Below the pieces are notes generated by a model. It was not told the origin of the DNA and did not search any database. It saw nothing but the letters and a program-made list of their open reading frames with translations. Positions 6,892 to 13,327 of a stretch of DNA of 16,132 nt are shown here, in pieces. The DNA comes from Pseudomonadota bacterium (GTDB lineage Bacteria > Desulfobacterota > Desulfovibrionia > Desulfovibrionales > Desulfovibrionaceae), in contig JAEZMB010000345.1 in NCBI GenBank assembly GCA_023435825.1, positions 1 to 16,132 on the forward strand, written 5' to 3'. Both the position numbers and the translations under genes were made by a program. Position 1 is the stretch's first letter; every line of letters begins with the position of its first letter.

Positions 6892-7050
6892 GAGGCCGCG
6901 GATTGTCGAGGAAAGCCCGGCACGCGCAGCCTTTCGTTTCGGCTCGGGCGGCTTTCGCCTAGCGGCGGCCAGGTTTCGTCGGTCGGTGGCGAGCATCTCG
7001 ATATCGAGCTGATCGAGTAGTCTTTTAGCGCCAGTTGTCGGAGTTCGGGA
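6892..7050 (-). pseudogene. Possible frameshifted coding remnant
   Basis: On the minus strand, about 40 codons from roughly 7025 to 6900 read like real protein with high GC at third positions, including RLLDQLDIEMLATDRR and NLAAARRK. No start codon or full domain is present. The preceding residues PPELRQLALK lie in a different frame, joined near 7017-7030, as if one base had been gained or lost. No family could be assigned. A chance open stretch in GC-rich DNA is a serious alternative. Confidence 0.18.
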
Positions 7051-7053
7051 GGC

Positions 7054-7096
7054 ACGGACAGGGATGCTCGCTGTTTCCGGCCTGTCCGTATTTTTG
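7054..7096 (+). terminator. Orphan terminator-like hairpin
   Basis: A 9-bp perfect inverted repeat, ACGGACAGG (7054-7062) and CCTGTCCGT (7081-7089), with an 18-base loop, is followed directly by ATTTTTG on the plus strand. This has the form of an intrinsic terminator, but no gene on the plus strand ends just before it; ade already has its own terminator 400 bases upstream. It could close a small RNA or a decayed gene. Confidence 0.45.
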
Positions 7097-7099
7097 TCC

Positions 7100-7120
7100 C
7101 ATAATGTAAATTATGTTAAC
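7100..7120. repeat. AT-rich palindrome CATAAT-GTAA-ATTATG with GTTAAC
   Basis: The arms CATAAT (7100-7105) and ATTATG (7110-7115) are exact inverted repeats around GTAA, overlapping the 6-bp palindrome GTTAAC (7115-7120). The block is nearly all A and T, which is rare in this window. Its shape would suit a recombinase core site or a regulator operator, but no protein in the window can be tied to it. Confidence 0.5.
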
Positions 7121-7414
7121 TTTGCTAAGGCCGATGAGGAAAAGAGGGCTCACCTGCTTGTCTGGACTCCTTGCGGTCCGTCTTTCTCGGCTTCAGGGAC
7201 GAATCAGCAACCGGATGCTGGCGATGTCCGTTTCTTCGGGCAAAAGCCGGTCCGCACGCCTCTCGTCGCCACCGATTTACCCGCGCCAGCCCAGTCCTAT
7301 CGTCCAGTCCGCGTCAGGTGGCTTGGCTCTCTGGCTCAGGCTCATGCTTGGCCGCCAACCCGTGTGTCCGCGCCGCGGTGAACGCGCCAAAGGCCGATGT
7401 GCCACGGCATGGCC

Positions 7415-7433
7415 AAAACGCTTCAATCAAGCG
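7415..7433 (-). terminator. Weak terminator-like hairpin downstream of the glycosyltransferase
   Basis: On the minus strand CGCTT-GATTG-AAGCG followed by TTTT (arms 7429-7433 and 7419-7423, T-run 7415-7418). The stem has only five pairs and lies about 230 bases beyond the glycosyltransferase stop, so it is a weak candidate for that gene's transcription end. Confidence 0.2.
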
Positions 7434-7661
7434 CACGCCGAAAGACAAAATCCAAGCGACAAACGCCCAAGGCTGCGTGCTTGAGGCCTGTCCGTCCGTA
7501 CCGGTGGTGCGTCCATGGCCTTGGAAACCAACGGAACAAGACGCGGGTTGCCCTCATGCCGGTGCCCCGTCTGTTCAAAGGTACTATCCGACACGGCAGT
7601 AACGCGACTTCGCCGGGCTGGAGGCCATTTAGCATCCATTCCCGAGGCGGCGCGCGCCGTT

Positions 7662-9983
7662 CTAAGGCTCGACCAGCCGCAGACGGTGGATGAAAAGCGC
7701 CATGGGACGGAGGTCCGTCTCGGCGAACGTGATCGTGCCGTGGTTCCAGTGGCCGTAGGCAATGAGCACGTCATTGGCCCCGGCCCGCCCGGCGATGGGC
7801 ACACGCAGGCGGCGTGTCTCGCCGACGCCCAGGCCCGAGAGGTTTTCCAGAATCTGACCGTTGGCGGCCACCACCACGGTCTGGCCGTCCAAGGTGTTGT
7901 CGAAGTCGAATTCCAGGATAAGTGTCCGGGGTTTGTCCAGTTCGAACGTCATGGCGCTCGTCGGGCCAAGGCCCCAGCGAAAGACGTTGTCCACGCCGTG
8001 TTCGATCTTGCCGAGGTTTTGCTCTCGAAGCTGCATGGCCCGGGGCGTGGAATCGAAACGGCCGGCCGGCACGATCTCCAGATCAAAGCCCCGAAAGGCC
8101 GCTGTTTCCAGGTTGCCGCCGGGATACCGGGCCGTTTTGTCGGCGCAGACCGTCTCGAGGCTAAAGCGCATGGTCTTGTACGGGGCGTCGCGCACGATGG
8201 AGACCGTGGCCGCCTCGGCCGGATCCGGGCCAAATGAGGTAAAAAGCGGCACGGGCGGTTCGTCGTCAAAGCGCACGGCAAAGGCCATGCGGCTCCCCTG
8301 CCCCTGGTTCTTGTACTCCAGGATGCACTGGAGCTGTTGCGGCCCGGCCGGGCCCGCGTTGTCCAGGCGGTATTCCAGGCGCGAGGGCACGTTGTTGCGG
8401 GTGGCGATGGCCTCGCCGCCCCAATAGGGGCTGATGGTCATGCCCGAAAAAGCGGCAACCTGACGATAGAAGGCCGGCAGTTCCATGCGTCGGCGCAGAT
8501 GATAGGGAACGGCCTCGATGCGCGGGGCCGGCTCGCGCTTGATGGGCAACCGGTAGAGGGTGGCGTTCAGGACCGGCTGGGATGCGACGATGGGACCCAC
8601 GGCGGCGGCGAATTCCTCTTCGGTGCGGCCAAGATGGCCCCAGGTGCGAAACGGCGTGAAAAAGGCCAGCTCGAAGTCACCGCCAGCCTCGGCTAGCGTC
8701 TGTTCGCGAAAAGGGTTCACGGCCGTGAACTGGTCGAGATACCAGGATACGGCGTTGACCGTGCCCGGGTCCGAGGCGGCCACGACCTCGCCCGGGCGCA
8801 GGATGCCGGCAAGTTCCCGAGCCATGGGCTTGTAGTCCGTGACAAAGACGTTGTGGTGGTAGCTCGTGGCCTCGTAATAGTCGCCGTAATGCTGGTAATA
8901 AAAAAGGCCTCCGGCTGGGATGGCGGCCAAGGCGGCGGCCAGGGGGACGGCGAAACCCTCGCGCGGCAGCAGGCGAGCCACGTGGCCGATGAGAATTGCC
9001 GCCGGGATGGTCATGTAGAGGAAATGGCGCGGCGAGAAATAGGCCGTTTTGCGCATGAGGAAAAGGACAAACGCCGGAATGAAGCAAACAAGCAGGCAGA
9101 CGGCCAGTTCCCGGGGCGTTTTGCGGGCCATGGCCCAGCCGCCGGCGATGAGCAACGCCCCAAAGCCCAGCCGCAGGCTGGGATCGTCATGGCTCCACAG
9201 CACATGGGCCGAGTACGCAGCAATAAGCCGGCCTATCTCGCCAAAACCGGCCTTGAAGCCGAAGATGGAAAGCGTGGTCTGGCTCGGCAGAAAAAGAAAA
9301 AAGAGCACCGGCAGAGCCACGGCCAGGGTGCCGGTGGCAAAGACCGCGATCTGGCGGAAACTGAGGCCTCCCCTGCCCCGGGGCCGCCACAACAGGACCA
9401 GGATGACCCCCTCGGCCAGGGCGAGGTGGAACGTGAAATAGTGGAGCAAGAAAAGCGGCACATTGTAGGCCAGGACGGCATGGAGGTCGCGGCTCTTGCC
9501 CTCGCGCACGAAGCGCAGCAGATGGCAAAAGGACAGCAGGAAAAGCAACACGAAGATGGCGTAGGGCCGCACCTGGCGCACGTGCCACACCTGCATGGAG
9601 CTGCCGGCCAGGAAGGCGGCGGCCACAAGCCCGACCCCGCGTCCGTAGAGGCGTCCCAGGCCCCGCCAGGCGGCATAGACCAGGGCAATGCCGCAAGCCG
9701 CCGAGGGCAGGCGCAGGCTGGCGTCGGAAAGCCCTACCGTCTCTACGAGTTTGACGCAAAAGTGGTACAGCGGCGGATGCATCTCGCAGTGGCGCGAGAA
9801 GTCGAGGATGTAGGCCAAAGGAAATCGGGCCGTCAAAGGCACGATGATTTCGTCCCACCACATGGACGGGGTTTCCAGGTGATACAGGCGCAGAAAGGCG
9901 GCCACGGCCACGAGGCCAGCCACGGCCATGCGCCAGGGCCAGGACGAAGCCGTGTCGAGGGGGCGGGAAGCGTTTGGCTGCAT
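7662..9983 (-). CDS. GT39/ArnT-like membrane glycosyltransferase with extra C-terminal domain
   Basis: This is an integral-membrane GT-C glycosyltransferase, expected to move a sugar from a polyprenyl-phosphate donor on the periplasmic side. The 773-residue protein has TM1 at about 19-34, followed by the hallmark acidic pair Asp44-Glu45 in WWDEI, HPPLYH at 69-74 and QVRPYA at 137-142. About ten hydrophobic segments continue to about residue 360. The remaining 400 residues are soluble and mostly beta-rich in appearance, with no TM, longer than in many GT39 members. They probably form a periplasmic sandwich domain. Acceptor and sugar are unknown. No strong ribosome binding site precedes the ATG at 9983. 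An internal Met19 is possible but lacks one too. It stands alone, with no partner glycan genes nearby. Confidence 0.85.
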   Translation of the reverse strand: MQPNASRPLDTASSWPWRMAVAGLVAVAAFLRLYHLETPSMWWDEIIVPLTARFPLAYILDFSRHCEMHPPLYHFCVKLVETVGLSDASLRLPSAACGIALVYAAWRGLGRLYGRGVGLVAAAFLAGSSMQVWHVRQVRPYAIFVLLFLLSFCHLLRFVREGKSRDLHAVLAYNVPLFLLHYFTFHLALAEGVILVLLWRPRGRGGLSFRQIAVFATGTLAVALPVLFFLFLPSQTTLSIFGFKAGFGEIGRLIAAYSAHVLWSHDDPSLRLGFGALLIAGGWAMARKTPRELAVCLLVCFIPAFVLFLMRKTAYFSPRHFLYMTIPAAILIGHVARLLPREGFAVPLAAALAAIPAGGLFYYQHYGDYYEATSYHHNVFVTDYKPMARELAGILRPGEVVAASDPGTVNAVSWYLDQFTAVNPFREQTLAEAGGDFELAFFTPFRTWGHLGRTEEEFAAAVGPIVASQPVLNATLYRLPIKREPAPRIEAVPYHLRRRMELPAFYRQVAAFSGMTISPYWGGEAIATRNNVPSRLEYRLDNAGPAGPQQLQCILEYKNQGQGSRMAFAVRFDDEPPVPLFTSFGPDPAEAATVSIVRDAPYKTMRFSLETVCADKTARYPGGNLETAAFRGFDLEIVPAGRFDSTPRAMQLREQNLGKIEHGVDNVFRWGLGPTSAMTFELDKPRTLILEFDFDNTLDGQTVVVAANGQILENLSGLGVGETRRLRVPIAGRAGANDVLIAYGHWNHGTITFAETDLRPMALFIHRLRLVEP

Positions 9984-10017
9984 GGGACAATTGTTTTTGG
10001 GGTTTCACCAAATAGGC

Positions 10018-10056
10018 CGCCGTCCGGACCGGACGACTTCCGGCCAACGGACGGCG
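10018..10056. repeat. 9-bp inverted repeat upstream of the glycosyltransferase
   Basis: CGCCGTCCG (10018-10026) and CGGACGGCG (10048-10056) are perfect inverted repeats 21 bases apart, with a smaller nested CGTCC/GGACG pair inside. They end 35 bases before the glycosyltransferase start on its strand. This could be a leader structure, an operator or a terminator for upstream transcription; no clear T-tract follows on either strand. Confidence 0.35.
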
Positions 10057-10061
10057 ACAAG

Positions 10062-10085
10062 AAATACGAACCCGCCTGGGGCGGG
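10062..10085 (-). terminator. Candidate terminator of the dapL-folK operon
   Basis: On the minus strand CCCGCC-CCA-GGCGGG (arms 10080-10085 and 10071-10076) is followed by TTCGTATTTCTTG. The stem is a strong 6-bp GC helix with an interrupted T-rich tail. It lies about 130 bases beyond the last gene of the operon and about 90 bases before the glycosyltransferase start, so it may also act as a leader attenuator. Confidence 0.35.
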
Positions 10086-10213
10086 AAACCGGCGATCCCT
10101 CAGGGGCCGGCCATGGTCGTGTCCTCGAAATGCCCGTGTTTCATGGTCCTCAAGGACCAAACGGGAGAACGCCCTTCCCTTCAAAAAGCGAAGGCGTTTT
10201 AAGGGGACGTCGG

Positions 10214-10531
10214 CTAGCGGCGGGCGTCTTCCCGGGCCTGCTCGGCCGTCTTGCCCTGTTCCATGGCCTGGGTGCGGCTGGCTTCAATGCGCTTGACGAA
10301 CTTGTCGCGGCATTCGTAGCTGCAAAACGCATAGACCTTGTCGCCGTCCCGGGCGCGGATGTCGGCGTCGGCCGGCACATAGGTGCCGCAGACCGGGTCC
10401 TTGACCATGTCGCCGGTGGCGGCCATGCGCTTTTTGGTTTCGGCTTCCTGTTCCTTTTTCCGGCCCCGGTCGCCAATGAACAGCTTATACAAAATAAACG
10501 CGGCCGCGAGTAAAATGAGCCAACGGTACAT
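10214..10531 (-). CDS. Small membrane-anchored YHS-like zinc-site protein
   Basis: This 105-residue protein has one N-terminal membrane segment (about 4-19), a charged linker rich in Arg, Lys and Glu (22-36), and a small YHS/TRASH-type metal-binding motif. The motif is DPVCG with Cys48, then AFCSYEC with Cys70 and Cys74. It resembles the PP0621-like group of short anchored proteins, whose function is not established. The basic linker after the membrane segment suggests the domain faces the cytoplasm. The ATG has AGGAG about 6 bases upstream. It lies 21 bases after the folK stop and is probably the last gene of the dapL-folK transcript. Metal sensing or assembly is only a guess. Confidence 0.8.
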   Translation of the reverse strand: MYRWLILLAAAFILYKLFIGDRGRKKEQEAETKKRMAATGDMVKDPVCGTYVPADADIRARDGDKVYAFCSYECRDKFVKRIEASRTQAMEQGKTAEQAREDARR

Positions 10532-10552
10532 AACGCTCCTTGTCGGCCCCGA

Positions 10553-11071
10553 TTATCGGGCCGATGCCTCGATTGCCCCTACAATATTCCCGCCCTGGTT
10601 GGAAGGCATTTCCGCCAGCGCCTGAGCCACGCTTCCCCCCTGCCCGTCCGGGATGGCCAGCTCCGGGGCAAGGTCGGCCAGCGGGACCAGGACGAAAGGC
10701 CGCTGCCGCAGGCGCGGGTGGGGAATGGTCAGATCAGGTTCTTCAAGGCGGACGTCGCCATACAGCAGCAAGTCGCAGTCCATGGTCCGGGGGCCATTGG
10801 GCCGGGCCGGATCGCGCACCCGGCCAAGCAGGGTTTCATTGGCCAAAAGCGCCTGCAACAGCCGTCTGGGCGACCAGGATTCACCCAGGGTCAGGGCCAC
10901 GACCTGATTGAAAAACGTCGCCTGGTCGGCCTCGCCCCAGGGTTCGGTCTCGTAGACGGGGCTGGCGGCGGCCAAAAAGGCGTCCGGGAGCGCGCCGAGG
11001 CGCTCCCGGGCCAGACGAAGATTGGCCAGCCTGTCGCCCTGGTTGGAGCCCAGGCCGACATAGGCGGTTAC
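10553..11071 (-). CDS. folK: FolK, HPPK of folate synthesis; start codon unclear
   Basis: FolK (2-amino-4-hydroxy-6-hydroxymethyldihydropteridine diphosphokinase) transfers pyrophosphate from ATP to the pterin precursor. From the homology-defined beginning the protein has 172 residues: TAYVGLGSNQGD at 2-13, YETEPWG at 40-46, FFNQVV at 53-58, and GPRTMDCDLLLYG at 93-105 with magnesium ligands Asp98 and Asp100, then IPHPRLRQRPFVLVPL. The expected first codon (11069-11071) is GTA, not a usual start. No ATG, GTG or TTG is in frame until GTG at 11248, which would add 59 residues read out of frame through dapL. A GTG here would overlap the dapL stop by four bases, a typical coupled start, so a base error or unusual initiation is suspected. 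Confidence 0.85.
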   Translation of the reverse strand, partial: VTAYVGLGSNQGDRLANLRLARERLGALPDAFLAAASPVYETEPWGEADQATFFNQVVALTLGESWSPRRLLQALLANETLLGRVRDPARPNGPRTMDCDLLLYGDVRLEEPDLTIPHPRLRQRPFVLVPLADLAPELAIPDGQGGSVAQALAEMPSNQGGNIVGAIEASAR

Positions 11072-12234
11072 AGCTTGGCGATGCGTGACAACGCCTCCTC
11101 CATGCGGGCGACGGGAACGGTCATGGCGATGCGGAAGTAGCCCTCGCCCGGCGCGCCGAAGCCGTTGCCCGGGGTGAGCACCACGCCGGTCTCCTGGAGC
11201 ACCTTGGTGACGAAGGCGGCCGAAGTGTGGCCGGCCGGAGTCTTGCACCAGAGGTAGAAGGAGGCCTTGGGCGTGCGGCAGGCGATGCCCATCTTGGCCA
11301 GGGCGGCCACGGCCTTGTCCCGGCGGTCCTTGTAGATGCCCCGGAACTGCTCGGCAAAGGGTTCGCCCTGCTTAAGCGCCACGATGCCGGCTTCCTGCAC
11401 GGCCTGGAAGATGCCGGAGTCCACGTTTTCCTTGATCTTGCCCAGACCCTTGACGAGCTGGGCGTTGCCCACGGCCATGCCGATGCGCCAGCCGGTCATG
11501 TTGTAGGTCTTGGACAGGGAGTGGAACTCGATGGCCACGTCCTTGGCCCCGTCGATCTCCAGGATCGACATGGGCTTTTCGGCCGGGTCATAGTACATCT
11601 CGGTGTAGGCCGCGTCGGAGACGACGATGGTGTTCGTCGCCTTGGCCTTGGCCACGAGCTTCTCGTAGAAGGCGCGCGGGGCCACGGCCGAGGTGGGATT
11701 GTTGGGGTAGTTGACGAAGATGATCTTGGCCCGGGCCCATTCGGCGTCGGTGACGCTGTCGAGGTCGGGCAGGTAGTCGTTTTCGTCGGTGAGCGGCAGG
11801 ATTTTCACTTCGCCGCCGCAAAAGCCCGTGGCCACCGGATAGACCGGGTAGTTGGGCGAGCAGACGATGACCAGATCGCCGGGATTGACGAAGGCGAAGG
11901 GGAAATGGGCGATGCCTTCCTTGGAACCGATGAGGCTCACCACTTCCGTGGCCGGATCGAGGGAGACGCCAAAACGTTCCTTGTACCAGTCGGCCACGGC
12001 GGCGCGGAAGGTCAGCAGGCCGACATAGTCGGGGTACTGGTGGTTTTCCGGCTTGCGGGCGGCGGCGCACAGGGCATCGATGATGCAGTCCGGGGTGGGC
12101 AGGTCCGGGTCGCCGATGCCAAGGGAAATGATGTCTACGCCGCGAGCCCGGACTTCGGCCTTGACGCGGTCGATTTCAGCGAAAAGATAGGGAGGAAGGG
12201 CGGCCACGCGGTCGGCCATGGGAAACTGGATCAT
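11068..12234 (-). CDS. dapL: LL-diaminopimelate aminotransferase
   Basis: DapL is a PLP enzyme that converts tetrahydrodipicolinate directly to LL-diaminopimelate, bypassing the acylase steps on the way to lysine and peptidoglycan. The 388-residue protein has the class I/II aminotransferase layout: GIGDPDLPTP at 39-48, GSKEGIAH at 103-110, NYPNNPTSA with Asn179, SDAAYTEMYY with Asp207 and Tyr210, the PLP lysine Lys242 in HSLSKTYNMTGWRIG, and a C-terminal GYFRIAMT with the carboxylate-binding Arg. Aspartate or alanine aminotransferases are the main alternatives, but the whole sequence fits the Desulfovibrio-type DapL. AAGGAG lies about 6 bases before the ATG. The gene overlaps folK by 4 bases and diverges from xerD. 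Confidence 0.92.
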   Translation of the reverse strand: MIQFPMADRVAALPPYLFAEIDRVKAEVRARGVDIISLGIGDPDLPTPDCIIDALCAAARKPENHQYPDYVGLLTFRAAVADWYKERFGVSLDPATEVVSLIGSKEGIAHFPFAFVNPGDLVIVCSPNYPVYPVATGFCGGEVKILPLTDENDYLPDLDSVTDAEWARAKIIFVNYPNNPTSAVAPRAFYEKLVAKAKATNTIVVSDAAYTEMYYDPAEKPMSILEIDGAKDVAIEFHSLSKTYNMTGWRIGMAVGNAQLVKGLGKIKENVDSGIFQAVQEAGIVALKQGEPFAEQFRGIYKDRRDKAVAALAKMGIACRTPKASFYLWCKTPAGHTSAAFVTKVLQETGVVLTPGNGFGAPGEGYFRIAMTVPVARMEEALSRIAKL

Positions 12235-12376
12235 GGGGGCTCCTTATGGGCGTGTGTCCCCGCCTAGGGCGGCAGGCCGGTCACAGTAAAAACGGCCCCC
12301 ATCCGTGTCAAGCCGCCGCATAGGCCCCGGGACGTTTACGGATGGCCCAAATCATGCCAGAAAAGGCCCTCGCGCC
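12235..12376. promoter_or_regulatory. Divergent spacer between dapL and xerD
   Basis: These 142 bases must hold the promoters of both genes. Visible features are a small GC hairpin CCGCC-TAG-GGCGG (12260-12272) in the likely dapL leader and an 8-bp inverted repeat CCATCCGT/ACGGATGG (12299-12306 and 12338-12345) in front of xerD. No convincing -35/-10 pair was found on either strand. Confidence 0.4.
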
Positions 12377-13312
12377 ATGAGCACCAACGACACCTCCCCG
12401 GCCTCTCCCCGTCCGGCCCATCCCTGGGTCGATCGTTATATCGAGCACCTGATCGTGGCCAGGGGCCTGTCCGAGCATTCCATCGTCGCCTATTCCACCG
12501 ACATCACAGGTTTTTTAATATTCTTAAACGACCATGGCGCGGCCCTGGAAGCCACCACCGACGAGACCGTGCTGCTCTATCTCATGCACCTGCGCTCACG
12601 CGGGTTGGCCAGCCGGTCCCTGGCCCGCCACCTCTCGGCCCTGCGCGGTTTCTTCGCCTTCGCTGCCGACGAATCCTGGCTGTCGGCCTCGCCCGCCGCG
12701 CTCATTGAAAACCCCAAGTTGCCACGCTTGCTCCCGGACGTGCTCTCCCGCGAGGAGGTCACCCGTCTGCTTGACGCTCCGGACACGGCCACGCCCCTGG
12801 GCTACCGCGACCGCACCATGCTGGAGCTGCTCTACGCCGCCGGCCTTCGCGTCTCCGAACTCGTGGGCCTGACCCTGGCCGATTTCGACGCCCAGGCCGG
12901 CCTGCTGCGGGTCTTCGGCAAGGGCTCCAAGGAGCGCGTCACCCCCATTCATTCCCTGGCCATGGAGTTTCTCTCCACCTATCTCACCAGCGTGCGCGGT
13001 GCCTTTGGCCCCAAGGATCAGCATGTGTTTCTCAACCGCTCGGGCAAGGGGCTGACCCGGCAGGCCGTGTGGAAGGGCATCAAGCGCTATGCCCTGGCCG
13101 CCCAGGTCTCCACCCGCATCTCGCCCCACAGCCTGCGCCATTCCTTCGCCACCCATCTGCTGGACGGCGGGGCCGACCTGCGCACCGTGCAGATGCTGCT
13201 GGGCCACGCCGACATCAGCGCCACCGAAATCTACACCCATGTCCAGGCCGGCCGCTTGCTGGCCATCCACCGCGCCCACCATCCCCGGTCCCGTGATCGG
13301 GACAAAAGTTAA
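12377..13312 (+). CDS. xerD: Tyrosine recombinase XerD
   Basis: XerD resolves chromosome dimers at dif together with a partner recombinase and FtsK. The 311-residue protein has the N-terminal core-binding domain (about 15-105) and the C-terminal catalytic domain. The full set of catalytic residues is visible: Arg158 (AAGLRVSEL), Lys182 (GKGSKER), His250 and Arg253 (SPHSLRHSFATHLL), His276 (LGHADIS) and the nucleophile Tyr285 (EIYTHV). The end IHRAHHPR matches the XerD C terminus better than XerC or phage integrases. A GTG at 12305 would add 24 residues of poor quality, so the ATG at 12377 is preferred, although its ribosome binding site is weak (AAAAGG, 10 bases away). The nucleotidyltransferase gene starts 15 bases downstream. 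Confidence 0.92.
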   Translation: MSTNDTSPASPRPAHPWVDRYIEHLIVARGLSEHSIVAYSTDITGFLIFLNDHGAALEATTDETVLLYLMHLRSRGLASRSLARHLSALRGFFAFAADESWLSASPAALIENPKLPRLLPDVLSREEVTRLLDAPDTATPLGYRDRTMLELLYAAGLRVSELVGLTLADFDAQAGLLRVFGKGSKERVTPIHSLAMEFLSTYLTSVRGAFGPKDQHVFLNRSGKGLTRQAVWKGIKRYALAAQVSTRISPHSLRHSFATHLLDGGADLRTVQMLLGHADISATEIYTHVQAGRLLAIHRAHHPRSRDRDKS

Positions 13313-13327
13313 AGTGACGCTTTATAT

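Larger units (their letters stand above)
6665..7661. other. Gene-poor stretch of about 1 kb
   Basis: No open frame here shows both a recognisable protein family and a sensible start. The frames that stay open are short, overlap on both strands and look like GC-rich shadows. Visible structures are a nested hairpin (6688-6735), a 12-bp perfect palindrome CTCGATATCGAG (6997-7008), a terminator-like hairpin (7054-7095), an AT-rich palindrome (7100-7120), a small hairpin pointing leftward (7415-7433) and an 11-base direct repeat GGCCTGTCCGT (7079-7089, 7485-7495). It may be a decayed gene or mobile remnant, or hold a small RNA. Nothing firmer can be supported. Confidence 0.6.

Noticed and set aside
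6908..6915. GAGGAAAG, similar to the conserved start of RNase P RNA
   Set aside because: The other conserved blocks of RNase P RNA were not found nearby, so the match is taken as chance.
6890..7030. Slight likeness of the minus-strand fragment to the middle part of IS110-type transposases
   Set aside because: Only scattered Leu/Gln spacing and a GLG agree; there is no catalytic motif and no continuation, so naming an insertion sequence is not justified.
8853..10202. Plus-strand frame of 449 codons inside the glycosyltransferase
   Set aside because: It is antisense to membrane segments and the WWDE motif, and rich in Gln, His and Gly like other shadows.
12596..13282. Minus-strand frame of 228 codons inside xerD
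   Set aside because: All catalytic residues of XerD are on the plus strand; the antisense frame shows no family features.
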